Part shown: in pieces, positions 1 through 8,724 of the stretch
How positions within the stretch are numbered: position 1 is the first letter of the stretch
Layout of the letters: each line of letters opens with the position of its first letter
Assembly: GCF_003952485.1 (NCBI RefSeq)
Contig: NZ_CP034447.1
Span: forward strand, 1,798,001-1,862,000
Source: Mesorhizobium sp. M1E.F.Ca.ET.045.02.1.1
GTDB lineage: Bacteria > Pseudomonadota > Alphaproteobacteria > Rhizobiales > Rhizobiaceae
Reading direction: 5' to 3'
Length of the DNA: 64,000 nucleotides
Program-made: the position numbers and the translations under genes
Notes under the pieces: generated by a model
The model's input: the letters and a program-made list of their open reading frames with translations, nothing else
Database searches by the model: none
Told to the model about the DNA's origin: nothing

Positions 1-830
1 GACCCGCAGGCGACCGTCAGCCGGTCATCGAGAATTCCTCCCGACTCGCCGACGCCATCGGAAAGCGTCGAGCGAAGCAGTTTCAGCCGCTCCATGCGGC
101 CGCCAATTTCGACCTCGCACCACGCGCCCGGAAAGGGCGAGAGGCCGCGGATGTGATTGTGGACTTCGCCGGCAGGCCGCGTCCAGTCTACGCGTGTCTC
201 CGATTTATCGATTTTTCGGGCGTAGGTCACCCCTTCCGTCGCCTGTTGGGTAAATGTCAGACAATTTATCCCCAACTGCGCGAGCGCTTGCACCATCAGC
301 GAGGCGCCTTGAGCCATCAGGCGGTCATGCAGCTCGCCGGCGGTCATATCGGGTCCGATGGCGCATTTTTCAACCAATGCCACCGGACCGGTGTCCAAAC
401 CTTCTTCCATGCGCATCACCATCATGCCGGTCTCGGCATCGCCAGCCATGATGGCGCGCTGGATGGGAGCAGCACCGCGCCAACGCGGCAAAAGTGAGGC
501 GTGACCGTTGAGGCAGCCAAGCCTGGTTGCCTCCAAAACCGGCTTCGGCAGGAGCAGGCCATAGGCGACGACCACGGCGACATCGGCCCGCAAGGCGGCA
601 AAAGCCTGCTGCTCGGCCTCGCCTTTCAGCGACGTCGGCGTCCGCACCTCGAGGCCGAGCCGCTCCGCCTCGCGCTGCACCGGCGAGGGCGTCAGTTCCA
701 GCCCGCGCCGGCCGGCGGCGCGCGGCGGCTGCGTGTAGACGGCCGCGATCTCGTGGCCGGCCTCGGCGATGGCGCGTAGCGTCGGCACAGAAAAATCCGG
801 CGTGCCCATGAAGATGACGCGAAGGGGCAT
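1..830 (-). CDS. fmt: methionyl-tRNA formyltransferase, 3' end cut by window edge
   Basis: Transfers a formyl group from 10-formyl-THF to Met-tRNAfMet, giving the initiator tRNA of bacterial translation. The minus-strand reading starts at the ATG at 828-830 ([16 protein letters not shown]) and stays open for 276 codons to base 1, so the C-terminus is missing. The formyltransferase signature is present ([16 protein letters not shown]), as is the folate-domain segment [10 protein letters not shown]. def lies upstream on the same strand, the usual rhizobial def-fmt order, but a decayed TA module now separates them. Only the C-terminal tRNA-binding part is unseen; the identity is clear. Confidence 0.95.
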   Translation of the reverse strand, partial: MPLRVIFMGTPDFSVPTLRAIAEAGHEIAAVYTQPPRAAGRRGLELTPSPVQREAERLGLEVRTPTSLKGEAEQQAFAALRADVAVVVAYGLLLPKPVLEATRLGCLNGHASLLPRWRGAAPIQRAIMAGDAETGMMVMRMEEGLDTGPVALVEKCAIGPDMTAGELHDRLMAQGASLMVQALAQLGINCLTFTQQATEGVTYARKIDKSETRVDWTRPAGEVHNHIRGLSPFPGAWCEVEIGGRMERLKLLRSTLSDGVGESGGILDDRLTVACG

Positions 831-849
831 TTTTCCCGCAATCCTATTT

Positions 850-967
850 TCAGGCGTCCGCTTCAAACGGATTTACGAGCTTCAGGTCAAGCCCGGCGAA
901 GTCCCGGACGTTGTGGGTCCCCGGCATTGCTTGCTTCAGAGATGATGTTGGTATCGAGGACGATCAA
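850..967 (-). pseudogene. vapC-type PIN toxin remnant, middle deleted
   Basis: Directly after the antitoxin, overlapping its TGA, a TTG opens a reading MIVLDTNIISEA, the typical N-terminus of VapC/FitB PIN ribonucleases with the first catalytic Asp. About 14 codons on, a different frame gives [19 protein letters not shown] and a stop at 850-852. That is the typical VapC C-terminus. The roughly 100 central residues, including the other catalytic acids, are absent and the two ends are out of frame, so no active toxin can be made. It looks like an internal deletion in a once complete vapBC pair. Confidence 0.75.
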
Positions 968-1245
968 TCGAAGTCCTCGAGCCGACGGCCGAAATCGCGT
1001 TTTCGTTCCGCTTCGATCTTGTCCAATATCCCGGCAAACTCATCATCGATCGCATTCTCGGCCGCGAAGGCTGAGCGAACGGCGTCCCAGGCGGAAAGAT
1101 CCGACTTCGGCTTCCTGTCGTCGACTATGCCCCTGCGCAGAAGATCGATCGCCTTGCCGGACAGGCTCTGGCCAGCGCTTCGCGCCGCCTGCTCGATCTC
1201 CCGCTTCAAAGGCTCGGGAATGTTTCTGATCAACATGTCGCCCAT
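964..1245 (-). CDS. VapB/FitA-type ribbon-helix-helix antitoxin (toxin partner decayed)
   Basis: A 93-residue protein starting MGDMLIRNIPEPLKREIE. The N-terminal strand followed by two helices is the ribbon-helix-helix DNA-binding fold of FitA-like antitoxins; the acidic C-terminus (DEFAGILDKIEAERKRDFG) is the toxin-binding tail. I chose the ATG at 1243-1245 because a GGAGG ribosome site lies 6 nt upstream; a longer start at 1278 has none and would run through the operator-like palindromes. Its toxin is now only a remnant. The protein may persist as an orphan repressor, or be decaying too. Confidence 0.8.
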   Translation of the reverse strand: MGDMLIRNIPEPLKREIEQAARSAGQSLSGKAIDLLRRGIVDDRKPKSDLSAWDAVRSAFAAENAIDDEFAGILDKIEAERKRDFGRRLEDFD

Positions 1246-1260
1246 CAGAGCCTCCAAATC

Positions 1261-1277
1261 TGATATCGTTGATATCA
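1261..1277. promoter_or_regulatory. candidate VapB operator, tandem TGATATC palindromes
   Basis: TGATATC at 1261-1267 is followed after two bases by the perfect palindrome TGATATCA at 1270-1277, 15 bases upstream of the antitoxin start. Paired short palindromes at this place are typical operators of ribbon-helix-helix antitoxins that repress their own promoter. Position and symmetry are seen; the function is inferred. Confidence 0.5.
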
Positions 1278-1311
1278 TAGTTGAGGCAAGCTGCCCAAGC
1301 CGGCAGGGCTG

Positions 1312-1842
1312 CTAGCCCACCATCTTGCCCGGCGCTTTCTCCCTGGCGAGCTTCTTGAATTTCTTCACCACCATGTCGCGCTTCAGCTTCGAGATGTGGT
1401 CGATGAACAGCACGCCGTTGAGATGGTCGATCTCGTGCTGCAGGCAGGTCGCCATCAGGCCTTCGGCCTCAATCTCCTGCAGCTTGCCGTCGCGATCGAG
1501 ATATTTCACGCGCACGGCGGCGGGGCGCTCGACCTCGGCGTAGTAGTCGGGGATCGACAGGCAGCCTTCCTCATAGACCGAGCGCTGGTCCGAGCTTACG
1601 AGGATTTCCGGATTGATGAAGACATGCGGCGCGGGCGGCTCACCTTCCTTGGCGAGGTCGATGACCAGCAAGCGCCGCGGCTCGCCGACCTGGATCGCGG
1701 CCAGCCCGATCCCCGGCGCGTCATACATGGTCTCCAGCATGTCGTCGGCGAGCTTGCGCAAATCGCCGTCAACGCGCTCGACCGGTTTGGAAACCTGGCG
1801 CAGGATGGGATCGGGAAGGATGATGAGCGGCTTGATCGACAT
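1312..1842 (-). CDS. def: peptide deformylase
   Basis: Removes the N-formyl group from nascent proteins, acting after the fmt product. The 176-residue protein has all three metalloprotease motifs: [10 protein letters not shown] (44-53), EEGCLSIP with metal ligand Cys94, and QHEIDH (135-140) with His136, catalytic Glu137 and His140. Length is normal for type I enzymes. It is first in a minus-strand def-(vapB)-fmt arrangement and diverges from rmuC; the 103-bp gap 1843-1945 must hold both promoters. Confidence 0.97.
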   Translation of the reverse strand: MSIKPLIILPDPILRQVSKPVERVDGDLRKLADDMLETMYDAPGIGLAAIQVGEPRRLLVIDLAKEGEPPAPHVFINPEILVSSDQRSVYEEGCLSIPDYYAEVERPAAVRVKYLDRDGKLQEIEAEGLMATCLQHEIDHLNGVLFIDHISKLKRDMVVKKFKKLAREKAPGKMVG

Positions 1843-1945
1843 GGCGTCTCACCTAAGACGTCGTTGGAAAAGCGTCAACGGGGGCGGCTGCGACCTGTTC
1901 ACGTTTTGATCTGTTTCAGCGGGCCGAATCGGCTATGCTGCCCGC

Positions 1946-3196
1946 ATGAACGACATGACCTCGATCCTTTCGCAACCGGTCGCGCGGCTCGGCGCCACCA
2001 CGATCACGCTCGGTGAAGCGCTCGGTTTCGGCGCGGTTGTGCTGCTGGTATTGTTCCTGGCGCTCATTGTCGCCTTGTGGCGCGCGGGCAAGGCGCGCGC
2101 GGAGGCGGCGGCCGAAGCGGCCGACCATGCGCGTGACACCGAGGCCCGCATGGCCGACATCCTGCAGGCGCAGGCCGAGATGCAAGGCCGCATGGGCGCG
2201 ATCGCCGAAGTGTTCGGCGCCAGGCAGGCGGAACTCACCCAGTCGCTCGGCCAGAGGCTCGACGCGATGACCGGCCGCCTTGGCCAGACCATGGCCGAGC
2301 AGACCAAGTCGACGCATGAGAGCCTGGCCAAGCTGCAGGAGCGGCTGGCGGTGATCGATACGGCGCAGGGCAACATCCAGTCTTTAGCCGGCCAGGTCGT
2401 GCAGTTGCAGGCGATCCTCTCCAACAAGCAGACACGCGGCGCCTTCGGCCAGTCGCGCATGGAGGCGATCATCGCCGACGGCCTGCCGCACGGCGCCTAC
2501 GAGTTCCAGGCGGGCCTGTCCAACGGCAGCCGGCCCGACTGCCTGGTGCGGATGCCCAACGGCGCGCCGATGCTTGCCATCGACGCCAAGTTTCCGCTGG
2601 AAGCCTGGAATGCCATCCGCGCCGCCGAGGGCGCCGACATGCAGAAGGCGGCGGCGCAGGCGTTCCGGCGCGACATCGAGGTGCATATCCGCGATATCGC
2701 CGAGAAATACCTGATCCAGGGCGAGACGCAGGACACCGCCTTCATGTTCGTGCCGTCGGAATCGGTATTCGCCGAGATCCACGAGAATTTCGAGGCGGTG
2801 GTGCAGAAGGCACATCGCGCCCGCGTCGTCATCGTCTCGCCTTCGCTGCTGATGCTGTCGATCCAGGTCATCCAGGCGATTCTGAAGGACGCGCGCATGC
2901 GCGAGCAGGCGCATCTGATCCAGGGCGAGGTCATCCGCCTGATGGAAGACGTGGCGCGCGTCGACGAGCGCGTGCGCCGGCTGCAGACGCATTTCGGCCA
3001 GGCGGCCAAGGATATCGACGACATCCTCGTCTCGACGTCGAAAGTCACCAAGCGCGGCCAGAAGATCGAGGCGCTGGAGTTCGGCGAGGGCGAAGCCGAA
3101 CCGCCGCGCGGCCCGGCCAAGGTCGAAGGCGGCGCGCGCGTGGCCGATTCCAAGACAGGCCAATTGCGGCTCAGGGTCGTCGAAGACGGCGAGTAG
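1946..3196 (+). CDS. rmuC: RmuC-family DNA recombination protein
   Basis: 416 residues. One membrane segment lies near residues 28-50, then an Ala/Glu/Gln-rich coiled coil to about 145, then the RmuC nuclease-fold domain (for example IDAKFPLEAWNAI and FMFVPSESVFAEIHENF). RmuC is known to limit DNA inversion at short inverted repeats and is a predicted nuclease of the PD-(D/E)XK superfamily; the visible D..K and E.. residues fit. It is monocistronic and divergent from def. A link to the many inverted repeats of this genome is suggestive only. Confidence 0.9.
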   Translation: MNDMTSILSQPVARLGATTITLGEALGFGAVVLLVLFLALIVALWRAGKARAEAAAEAADHARDTEARMADILQAQAEMQGRMGAIAEVFGARQAELTQSLGQRLDAMTGRLGQTMAEQTKSTHESLAKLQERLAVIDTAQGNIQSLAGQVVQLQAILSNKQTRGAFGQSRMEAIIADGLPHGAYEFQAGLSNGSRPDCLVRMPNGAPMLAIDAKFPLEAWNAIRAAEGADMQKAAAQAFRRDIEVHIRDIAEKYLIQGETQDTAFMFVPSESVFAEIHENFEAVVQKAHRARVVIVSPSLLMLSIQVIQAILKDARMREQAHLIQGEVIRLMEDVARVDERVRRLQTHFGQAAKDIDDILVSTSKVTKRGQKIEALEFGEGEAEPPRGPAKVEGGARVADSKTGQLRLRVVEDGE

Positions 3197-3223
3197 TCTC
3201 GCCTCTCGCCGAGGTCTCGATCC

Positions 3224-3628
3224 CTACTGCTCCTCGACCACCCTTGTGCCCTCGAATTCCGGCAGCCAGTGCAGCGCCGAGCGATGCCAGTATTGCGTCC
3301 TCGGCACCAGCTGGTCGCGCTGGCGCGCCGTGCCTGTCCTGACGCCATAGACCTTCGGCCCGTCGCCGACCGATGTCGCGTATAGGTGCGAACCGCAATC
3401 GCCGCAAAAGCCCTGCGCCCGCTTGGCGCCGCTCGACCCGGTCTTGATGTAGACCTTGGGCTCGCCCTTGGTGATGCGGTAATCTTCTTCAGGCACCCGT
3501 ACGGTGACGCGAAAAGCCGTGCCGGTGAGTTGCTGGCAGTCCGTGCAGTGGCAGATCGAGGTCTTTTCCGGGTCGACCTCCGCCTCATAGGTGATGGCGC
3601 CGCAATGGCACCCGCCGTCGATCTTCAT
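3224..3628 (-). CDS. GFA-family (CENP-V/GFA domain) zinc protein
   Basis: 134 residues with the Cys-rich signature of glutathione-dependent formaldehyde-activating enzyme-like proteins: CHCG near residue 7, CHCTDCQ near 27-33 and CGDCG near 83. These cysteines bind two zinc ions in the Mss4-like fold. Members are mostly of unknown function; some add glutathione to formaldehyde or other electrophiles. It converges with rmuC and is likely monocistronic. The substrate cannot be read from the sequence. Confidence 0.85.
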   Translation of the reverse strand: MKIDGGCHCGAITYEAEVDPEKTSICHCTDCQQLTGTAFRVTVRVPEEDYRITKGEPKVYIKTGSSGAKRAQGFCGDCGSHLYATSVGDGPKVYGVRTGTARQRDQLVPRTQYWHRSALHWLPEFEGTRVVEEQ

Positions 3629-3662
3629 CGGGCTTACTCCCCAAAGGTTACTTCGCTCAAAC

Positions 3663-4622
3663 CTAATCCTCTTCGGAGGCCTCGGCGATAGCCTTGCGCC
3701 TGCGCTCCCATGTGCCAGTCGCCTGCGGCTTGACGAACAGCTTGATGATTTCCGGCATCTCTTTCCTCAACCGCGCCTCCAGCCGCTCGACGCAGGCCTC
3801 GATCTCGGGCGCGGTCAGATGGTCCTCGAATTCGATGCTCAAGCCGGCGACGATCTCTTGCGGGCCGATGTGAACGCTCAATATGCCGTTCGCCCGCTGG
3901 ACTGCCGGATCTTCCTCAGCGATCGCCAGAACCTTGCGCTGCACCTCGGGCGAAGCGGGCTCGCCGAGGAGCAGGCCCTTGCTCTCGCGCGCCAGGAAGA
4001 TCGCGGTGGCGCCAAGGATGATCGCGATGCCGATCGAGCCGGCGCCGTCGAGTTCGGGGATCTCCAGGAGCTCGGCAGACAGGATGCCGGCGAAGGCGAC
4101 GATCAAGCCGAGCAGTGCCGCGCTGTCCTCGAACAGCACCGTGTAGACGCTCGGGTCCTTGCTGCGGCGCACCGCCTGGAACCAGCCCTGCTTGCCCTTC
4201 TGCTGGCGGAACTCCTTCAGCGCCACCAGCCAGGAACTGCCTTCGAACAAAAAGGACAGGCCAAGCACGATGTAGTTGACCTTGGCGTTGACGACCGGCT
4301 CGGGCGCCATGATGTGGATGATGCCCTCGTAGAAGGACACGCCGGAGCCGAGCGCGAACACCAGGAGCGCGACGATGAAGCTCCAGAAATAGAGCTCGCG
4401 CCCGTGGCCGAGCGGATGCTTGCGGTCGGGTGGGCGTGCGGCGCGACGCATGCCGTAGAGCAGAAGCGCGCCGTTGCCGGTGTCGACCAGCGAATGCACA
4501 CCTTCCGACAGCATGGCGGAAGAGCCGGTGAAGAATGCCGCGGCGAACTTGGTCAGCGCGATCGCGAGGTTGCCGGCGAGCGCGGCGTAGATCACCCTTT
4601 TCGAGCCGCTGTGCCCTGCCAT
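3663..4622 (-). CDS. cation diffusion facilitator family metal efflux protein
   Basis: 319 residues, inner membrane. Membrane-helix metal-site motifs are visible (EGVHSLVDTGNG near the second helix; DSAALLGLIVAF near the fifth), as is the conserved HPLGHGRELYFW loop and a C-terminal cytoplasmic domain. CDF proteins export Zn, Mn, Fe or Co by proton antiport; the metal is not determinable here. I take the ATG at 4622 (MAGHSGSKRV) because a GGAAGCGG ribosome site precedes it and the extra 24 upstream residues are low complexity. Confidence 0.88.
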   Translation of the reverse strand: MAGHSGSKRVIYAALAGNLAIALTKFAAAFFTGSSAMLSEGVHSLVDTGNGALLLYGMRRAARPPDRKHPLGHGRELYFWSFIVALLVFALGSGVSFYEGIIHIMAPEPVVNAKVNYIVLGLSFLFEGSSWLVALKEFRQQKGKQGWFQAVRRSKDPSVYTVLFEDSAALLGLIVAFAGILSAELLEIPELDGAGSIGIAIILGATAIFLARESKGLLLGEPASPEVQRKVLAIAEEDPAVQRANGILSVHIGPQEIVAGLSIEFEDHLTAPEIEACVERLEARLRKEMPEIIKLFVKPQATGTWERRRKAIAEASEED

Positions 4623-4878
4623 CCGCTTCCCGATCCTCTTTGGAGCGCCGAGCTTAACGACCTGCCGACCGAAGCTCCACAGACAATGCGCCAATGGCTC
4701 CGAGGTTCAAGGAGAGTGACGCACAGCCGGACCAACTGCCGAAACCTGTTTCGGGGCCGGCGGATCAAGGGAAAACGGTTGACATCCGGGAAGCCGGCTT
4801 CGAAGCGTCAAACGGCCTCTTGCGATCCGGCGCTTCTCTTGTTTCACTTGAGGCGCCCACAAATCGGAGGAGCGAATC

Positions 4879-5004
4879 ATGGCTAAAGGTGCGATGAAGG
4901 CGGGCAAGGAACCCCGCAAGCCGAAGAAGGACGCGAAGAAACCAGCCGCGGCCCCGGCTCCGAAGGCGCCGCCGGTCAAGGCGATGCGCATCAAGGAGAA
5001 GTAG
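4879..5004 (+). CDS. small Lys/Pro/Ala-rich basic protein, 41 aa
   Basis: ATG at 4879 follows a GGAGGAGCG ribosome site by a good distance. The reading encodes MAKGAMKAGKEPRKPKKD, continues in Lys/Ala/Pro-rich sequence and ends MRIKEK with TAG at 5002-5004. About a third of the residues are Lys or Arg and no hydrophobic core is visible, so it is probably disordered and nucleic-acid-binding, like the tails of histone-H1-like proteins. No named family recognised. The strong ribosome site and uninterrupted composition argue that it is real. Confidence 0.65.
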   Translation: MAKGAMKAGKEPRKPKKDAKKPAAAPAPKAPPVKAMRIKEK

Positions 5005-5107
5005 ACCGCCGGCGCGGCCGATCCGTCTCGAGTGAAACCTGAACCGGCGGCATGCCGAATGCTGCCGGTGTTTTGTTGATCGGGGAGCGGAGCTCACTAT
5101 ATCAGTG

Positions 5108-5180
5108 CGGCGAGGACGACCTCGCTTCCCGAAAACCGGCCGGGACGACCCGCCACCTCAGGCATCGGACAGCGATGCCG
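5108..5180 (+). promoter_or_regulatory. guanidine-II (mini-ykkC) riboswitch upstream of sugE
   Basis: Two hairpins with identical ACGA loops lie in the sugE leader: GCGAGG-ACGA-CCTCGC at 5110-5125 and CGGG-ACGA-CCCG at 5141-5152. Twin stems with ACGR tetraloops are the defining structure of the guanidine-II riboswitch, in which two guanidines are bound as the loops kiss and translation is switched on. A third stem, GGCATCG/CGATGCC at 5161-5179, follows immediately and ends just before the GAGGGAG ribosome site. The gene controlled is a guanidine exporter, as expected for this class. Confidence 0.88.
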
Positions 5181-5198
5181 GATGAGGGAGCGTTTGCG

Positions 5199-5513
5199 AT
5201 GTCCTGGGTTCTTCTTTTTTTCGCCGGCCTGTTCGAGATCGGCTGGGCCATCGGCCTCAAATACACCGATGGCTTCTCGAAACCGCTGCCGACCGGGCTC
5301 ACCGTCGCCTCGATGATCGTCAGTCTCGGCCTGCTCGGGTTGGCGCTGAAGACATTGCCCGTCGGCACCGCCTATGCGGTCTGGACAGGCATCGGCACCG
5401 TCGGCACGGCCTTGCTCGGCATATGGCTGCTCGGCGAGCCTGCGACCGCGGTCCGGCTTTCCTGCATCGGCCTGATCGTCTGCGGCATTGTCGGGCTGAA
5501 GCTCGTCGCCTGA
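5199..5513 (+). CDS. sugE: SMR-family guanidinium exporter (Gdx/SugE)
   Basis: 104 residues, four membrane helices, working as a dual-topology dimer that exchanges guanidinium for protons. The start at 5199 ([20 protein letters not shown]) gives the standard SMR length; an essential Glu lies in helix 1 and the segment [11 protein letters not shown] is the Gdx subtype signature, distinguishing it from EmrE-like drug exporters. The riboswitch in its leader independently supports a role in guanidine export. The longer reading from 5052 would translate the riboswitch itself and is rejected. Confidence 0.95.
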   Translation: MSWVLLFFAGLFEIGWAIGLKYTDGFSKPLPTGLTVASMIVSLGLLGLALKTLPVGTAYAVWTGIGTVGTALLGIWLLGEPATAVRLSCIGLIVCGIVGLKLVA

Positions 5514-5531
5514 CGCGTCCAGCACAAACGC

Positions 5532-5560
5532 CTTCAGGGCCGCCACTGGCGACCCTGAAG
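5532..5560. terminator. hairpin between convergent sugE and DUF6481-like gene
   Basis: CTTCAGGG at 5532-5539 pairs perfectly with CCCTGAAG at 5553-5560, with further GCC/GGC pairing inside. It sits between two convergent genes, so it could end transcripts from both sides, though neither flank has a clear T run. Confidence 0.4.
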
Positions 5561-5597
5561 CATCTTCGAACGAAACTATATTCCGGGCGCGTACGCC

Positions 5598-6032
5598 TTA
5601 GCGGGCGGAGAAGCCCGGAGGCGTCCTGCCGACACGCGCCTTGCGGGCGGCGTAGCGTGCGTCGCGCTTGGCCTTGCGCTCGGCCTCTTCGGCGAGCACG
5701 CGGGCGATGCGTTCGGTCTCCTCGGCTTCGCGGATCTTCGCCTCGGCCGCCGCCGCCTCTTCGGCGGCACGACGAGCCGCTTCCGCGGCTGCCTCGCGCT
5801 CGGCCTTCTCGGCTGCTTCGCGCGCCAGCTTTTCCTGCTTCAGCCTGGCCTTCTCGGCCTCGCGGATCGCGCGGGCCTCGAGGATCGCCTTACGCTCCGC
5901 CTGACGCGCCAGCACCGCTGGATCATCTGCTGCCGGCTTTGCCTTGAAACGCTCCAGGAGCGCCTTCTTTGCCTCGTTCGCGGCGTTGCGCCGCTCGAAT
6001 ATGTCTTTTTCCCTGTAGATAGCCAAATCCAC
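5598..6032 (-). CDS. Ala/Glu/Arg-rich coiled-coil protein, DUF6481-like
   Basis: 144 residues. A short N-terminal part (FERRNAANEAKKALLERFKA) precedes about 100 residues of highly charged Ala/Glu/Lys/Arg heptads, predicted as one long helix, and a basic tail (RTPPGFSAR). No signal peptide or membrane helix. The layout matches the small alphaproteobacterial family I know as DUF6481, function unknown; compositional bias makes the family call less certain than the coding call. Confidence 0.7.
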   Translation of the reverse strand: MDLAIYREKDIFERRNAANEAKKALLERFKAKPAADDPAVLARQAERKAILEARAIREAEKARLKQEKLAREAAEKAEREAAAEAARRAAEEAAAAEAKIREAEETERIARVLAEEAERKAKRDARYAARKARVGRTPPGFSAR

Positions 6033-6253
6033 TTCCCTGCAGTCAATTCGCGACGCTTACATACGCGCGAAAGCGATGAGTTCAAGCGCCAAAACGGTAT
6101 GCCAGCCATGAAAATCTGAGCTGTTGCCGCCGGGATACGTCACCGCGGCGCGATGCACTGTTCACAAATCGCGCCTCTGGCGGGCGGCAAGGCCGATCGC
6201 TACGTCTTGCGCCGACAATCAACGCTCGAACACCTCATCAGGATGCAATCGAA

Positions 6254-7312
6254 ATGGAACTCGGCCTCTACACTTTCGCGGATGTCAGCCCGGAACCGGG
6301 CCCCGGCGCCATCGGACCGCACGAACGGCTGCGCAATCTGATCGAGGAGGTCGAACTGGCCGACCAGGTCGGTCTCGACGTGTTCGGCCTCGGCGAACAT
6401 CACCGCCCCGACTATGCTGCTTCGGCGCCGGTCGTGGCACTCGCGGCAGCCGCGGAGCGGACGAAGCGCATCAAGCTCACCAGCGCGGTCACCGTGCTCT
6501 CTTCCGACGATCCGGTGCGCGTCTTCCAGCAGTTCGCGACGCTCGATCTTTTGTCCAGCGGCCGCGCCGAGATCATGGCCGGGCGCGGCTCCTTCATCGA
6601 ATCCTTCCCGCTGTTCGGCTACAATCTCGAGGACTATGACGAGCTCTTCGCCGAGAAGCTCGATCTCCTGCTCGCCATCCGCGACCAGGTGAAGGTGACG
6701 TGGCAGGGCAAGCTGCGCGCGCCGATCAACGGCCGCGGCGTCTATCCGCGGCCCTTCCAGGAAAAATTGCCGATCTGGATCGCGATCGGCGGCACGCCGC
6801 AGTCGGCGGCACGGGCCGGCGCGCTCGGCCTGCCGCTTGCGCTTGCCATCATCGGCGGCGAGCCGGCCCGTTTCGCGCCGCTGTTCGAAATCTATCGGGA
6901 GGCGGCAAGGCGGGCCGGCAACGACCCGGCCTCGCTTGCCACCAGCCTCAACGTGCACGGCTTCATCGCCGAGACCACGGAGAAGGCGGCCGACGATTTC
7001 TACGCACCGCAGGCCGAGGTGATGAACCGGATCGGCCGCGAGCGCGGCTGGGGACCGACCTCGCGGGCGCATTTCGACCACGCGCGGGGTCCAAGCGGCG
7101 CCCTGTTCGTCGGCAATCCTGAAGCTGTGGCGGAAAAGATCGTCGCCCAGCACAACATCTTCGGCAACGACCGCTTCCTGCTGCAGATGGCCATCGGCGC
7201 CATGCCGCATGCCAAGATCATGAAGGCGATCGAGCTCTACGGCACCAGAGTGGCGCCGATCGTGCGCAAGGAGACGGCGAAGGCCACGCCCACCGCAGCG
7301 GCGCCCGCCTGA
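6254..7312 (+). CDS. LLM-class flavin-dependent oxidoreductase
   Basis: 352 residues with the luciferase-like (beta/alpha)8 fold. Visible family landmarks are the N-terminal strand [20 protein letters not shown] near 50, the [27 protein letters not shown] segment (split here: [10 protein letters not shown] then [10 protein letters not shown]) and [12 protein letters not shown]. Such enzymes use FMNH2 or F420; the substrate is unknown. It is preceded by about 220 bp without a gene and followed by a palindromic repeat, so probably transcribed alone. Confidence 0.85.
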   Translation: MELGLYTFADVSPEPGPGAIGPHERLRNLIEEVELADQVGLDVFGLGEHHRPDYAASAPVVALAAAAERTKRIKLTSAVTVLSSDDPVRVFQQFATLDLLSSGRAEIMAGRGSFIESFPLFGYNLEDYDELFAEKLDLLLAIRDQVKVTWQGKLRAPINGRGVYPRPFQEKLPIWIAIGGTPQSAARAGALGLPLALAIIGGEPARFAPLFEIYREAARRAGNDPASLATSLNVHGFIAETTEKAADDFYAPQAEVMNRIGRERGWGPTSRAHFDHARGPSGALFVGNPEAVAEKIVAQHNIFGNDRFLLQMAIGAMPHAKIMKAIELYGTRVAPIVRKETAKATPTAAAPA

Positions 7313-7339
7313 AGACACCGCCGACGAAGGCTCTATCTC

Positions 7340-7400
7340 TTTGTTTTAACGCAATTCCGGACGGAAAACCGCCTCACACTTTTCCTGGAATTGCTCTAAC
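7340..7400. repeat. palindromic intergenic repeat, P family, copy 1
   Basis: GCAATTCC at 7351-7358 and GGAATTGC at 7387-7394 form the ends of an imperfect stem around a core reading GGAAAACCGCCTCACACTTT. A near-identical unit is at 10605-10664, and the core recurs with different arms at 16002-16056 and 24892-24995. Confidence 0.85.
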
Positions 7401-7468
7401 GGAACCTTGGTGCGGCGGACACGTTTTTCTCGACGATTGCACCGGTAGCGGTGCTCGACGGGAAACTG

Positions 7469-8638
7469 ATGAAAGCCGAAACGACCGCTTCGGGCGCGAG
7501 CGTTGCCGAGAGCGTCGATCCGCCGACCGGCGCCCGCGCCGAATTGCGGCTGATGCGATCGCTGCTGATCGGCATCTTCATTCTATTGACGGTATTCGCG
7601 CTCTATTTCGCCCGCGCTTTCTTCATGCCGGTCATCCTCGCCTTCCTGCTGGCGCTGACGCTGACCCCGATCGTGCGCTTCCTGCGCAAGCACGGCATTC
7701 CCGACGCGCTGTCCGCGACGCTGCTGGTGCTGCTCTCCGTCTTCTTCGTCGCCAGCGCCGGTTATCTGCTCAGCGGCCCGGTCATCGACCTCATCAACAA
7801 CACCTCGTCGATCGGCCAGCAGCTCACCGAGCGGCTGGCGCCGTTCAAGCGGCCGCTGGAAAGGGCTATCGATATCTCGCGCCAGTTGGAAGCGCTGACC
7901 GAGACCTCGCAGGAACCGGGCGTGCAGAAGGTCGCGGTGGCGTCGTCGGGCATCCTACCCACCGCAGCCGGCAATATCCTAGGGGCAGGCACCAGCATCA
8001 CCATCGTCTTCGTGCTGTCGCTGTTCCTGCTCGCCTCAGGCACCCTGTTCTACGAGAAGATCGTCCAGTCCTTCACCAGCCTCAGCCAGAAGAAGCGGGC
8101 GCTGCGCGTCGTCTATGACGTCGAGAGCGAGATCTCGCACTATTTGCTCACCGTCACGGTCATCAATGCCGGCCTCGGCACGGTGATCGGGCTTGGCCTG
8201 TGGGGGCTCGGCATGCCGAACCCACTGGTCTGGGGCGCGGCCGCGGCGCTGCTCAATTTCCTGCCCTATGTCGGCGCGCTGATGACCATCCTCCTGGTGA
8301 TGGTCATCGCGCTGATCAGCTTCGATACGATCTCCTACGCGCTGCTGGCGCCAGCCTTCGTGCTGTTGTGCGATATCGTCGAGGGCCAGTTCGTGACCCC
8401 GACGGTGGTCGGCCGGCGGCTCGAGATCAACGCGGTGGCGATCTTCATCGCCATCGCCTTCTGGTCGTGGCTGTGGGGTTTCGTCGGCGCGCTGATGGCG
8501 GTGCCGCTGCTGGTGGTCATCAAGGTGTTCTGCGACCATTTCGACGGCCTCAGCCATGTCGGCAATTTCCTGGCGGCGCAGCAGACCTTCGTCATCGACG
8601 ACGAGCCGGCCGAGAACGATCACAAGGCCGCAGGCTAG
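7469..8638 (+). CDS. AI-2E family transporter (PF01594-type permease)
   Basis: About 389 residues with seven or eight hydrophobic helices: a pair near the N-terminus ([32 protein letters not shown]), a soluble middle part and a C-terminal group containing [16 protein letters not shown] and the family-typical PYVGALMTI. Members include the AI-2 exporter TqsA and Na+(Li+)/H+ antiporters, so the substrate is open. ATG at 7469 is preferred; an in-frame GTG at 7451 would add six residues. Confidence 0.88.
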   Translation: MKAETTASGASVAESVDPPTGARAELRLMRSLLIGIFILLTVFALYFARAFFMPVILAFLLALTLTPIVRFLRKHGIPDALSATLLVLLSVFFVASAGYLLSGPVIDLINNTSSIGQQLTERLAPFKRPLERAIDISRQLEALTETSQEPGVQKVAVASSGILPTAAGNILGAGTSITIVFVLSLFLLASGTLFYEKIVQSFTSLSQKKRALRVVYDVESEISHYLLTVTVINAGLGTVIGLGLWGLGMPNPLVWGAAAALLNFLPYVGALMTILLVMVIALISFDTISYALLAPAFVLLCDIVEGQFVTPTVVGRRLEINAVAIFIAIAFWSWLWGFVGALMAVPLLVVIKVFCDHFDGLSHVGNFLAAQQTFVIDDEPAENDHKAAG

Positions 8639-8724
8639 GCCAGTCCCGATCCGAGGCGTGGTCCATCGTTTGCGGCCTCGGCGGGGAGTGCCTATATCGG
8701 GCCGGTCATGCCGGACCTGCCTTG

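Noticed and set aside
5052-5198. N-terminal extension of SugE
   Set aside because: The extension is the riboswitch sequence and would add 49 residues to a family of fixed length.
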